Both the position numbers and the translations under genes were made by a program. Of a DNA stretch of 64,000 nt, positions 63,155-64,000 are shown in pieces. Source of the stretch: Pseudorasbora parva (Eukaryota; Chordata; Actinopteri; Cypriniformes; Gobionidae); assembly GCF_024679245.1 (NCBI RefSeq), contig NC_090173.1:53271518-53335517 (forward strand). The letters are read 5' to 3'. The notes beneath the pieces were generated by a model, which worked only from the letters and a program-made list of their open reading frames with translations, made no database searches and had not been told where the DNA came from. Numbering within the stretch: the first letter of the stretch is position 1; the number at the start of each line of letters is the position of its first letter.

Positions 63155-64000
63155 TTCCATGCTACAGCCATTTGTTGCCATGGCAAGTAATCCCATCAGG
63201 TTTTTTCAGGAGACATTTTCACACCTCTGAGCAGCTTTGCCTCCCATCCCCTATTGGCCTTTCAACTCAAACTGGATTGGTTGTTCTTTTAAAACCACTC
63301 CCAAAACCCAAACTGCTATTGGAGGACAGGGCACATTGAAAACCCAGTAAAGTGATTTTATTGGTTACTTTTAAAACTTAGCCCACCCAAGGCCTTATAG
63401 TTTAGTGATTTGATTGGTTATAGGTCAGCTATGCAGATACTGCTCATACACCATAAACCCCACCCCCCTCTCCCCCCAAATGAAAAATACACACAAAAAA
63501 CAATTTAGGAAAATATGGAATATTTATTAAGGTACATAAAACATTACCAAGAGCATTTTAAACAAGCAAAAGAATAGAATGGAGAAACAAAAACAAGTGA
63601 ACAAAATGTATTTAAAAGGGATGAAAATGTAAAGAACAAAAAATAAAATAAAAAAATAAAGGCATTTAAAAGGAACAAATAAACAATATAAATATAACTA
63701 TATAAAATAAACATAAGTTAAAATGAAAGGGTAAAAAAGGGATGAAAAATAAAATTAACACAACATATTTAAAAGTTGGCGATATAAAGAAATAAATACA
63801 CAGTGTATCTAAAAATGTAACATTATAAAATTAGAACCAGAATGTTAAAAAAAGGTTATATAATATACATAAATGTTCTAAGTAAACAATAAAAATAAGT
63901 GGAAAAAAAAAAAAAAAAACTCCCAAAGAGCATTGTAAACATATATTATAAAATGAATGGGGGAAAAAAAGTGAGCAAATTCTCTTTAAAGGACGGCGAT
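63155..64000. other. Right flank, A-rich on the plus strand
   Basis: 63180-63480 holds repeated CCACTCCCAAAACCC/ATTGGTT-type text. From about 63490 it becomes strongly A-rich. AATAAA occurs on the minus strand (TTTATT at 63522-63527), which would suit a minus-strand 3' UTR or LINE tail, but no coding sequence is within view. Confidence 0.3.

Overview
The window looks like nuclear DNA of a teleost fish, most likely a cyprinid. It has intron-containing genes with GT/AG splice sites, many hAT-type transposons and MITEs, long (CA)n and (TA)n tracts, the 'AGGGTTAGTTCACCC' interspersed repeat that is common in cyprinids, and an N-terminal exon of the fish-specific NLR (FISNA/NLRC3-like) family. No rRNA, tRNA, CRISPR or prokaryote-style operon was seen. 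No housekeeping gene is visible; the interval is a transposon-rich, immune-gene-bearing region. All family names come from motif recognition without a database search.

Layout. About 2.8-5.2 kb (minus) holds a decayed SWIM-zinc-finger/YqaJ-exonuclease gene. About 6.2-7.4 and 19.7-20.6 kb are two direct GGTTGCTAGG minisatellite arrays. Between them, on the minus strand, lie a 'MHDILEGV' transposase pseudogene (19.6-18.6 kb) and an eight- to nine-exon SAMD3-like gene (18.4-8.0 kb). The last exon of that gene is split by a LINE flanked by a 10-bp target duplication, and the LINE itself carries a solo LTR. A nested LTR/hAT/MITE complex fills another intron. About 21.0-23.0 kb is a hAT transposase pseudogene. 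About 25.8-30.6 kb (plus) carries three exons of a second, broken SAMD3-like paralogue, with a 2.4-kb hAT in its intron. About 31.6-33.95 kb (plus) has an ISRE-like motif, an untranslated exon and an NLR N-terminal exon with seventeen 25-residue repeats; the expected FISNA-NACHT exon is not found downstream. About 34.4-43.2 kb is a nest of hAT elements inside one another plus another hAT transposase pseudogene.

About 46.6-55.5 kb is the most unusual part. A 200-bp assembly gap is followed at once by an 8.67-kb near-perfect palindrome with arms of about 4.3 kb. Each arm carries the same intact, unrecognised 235-codon ORF, and the axis lies inside a small foldback element. It is either a very recent inverted duplication or an assembly artefact next to the gap. 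About 59.2-63.0 kb is a second, visibly diverged foldback of about 3.75 kb. The rest is AT-rich, repeat-derived sequence.

The genes do not form a pathway. The story is mainly one of insertions: several can be dated relative to each other from intact target-site duplications, and two multicopy fish gene families have been broken by them.
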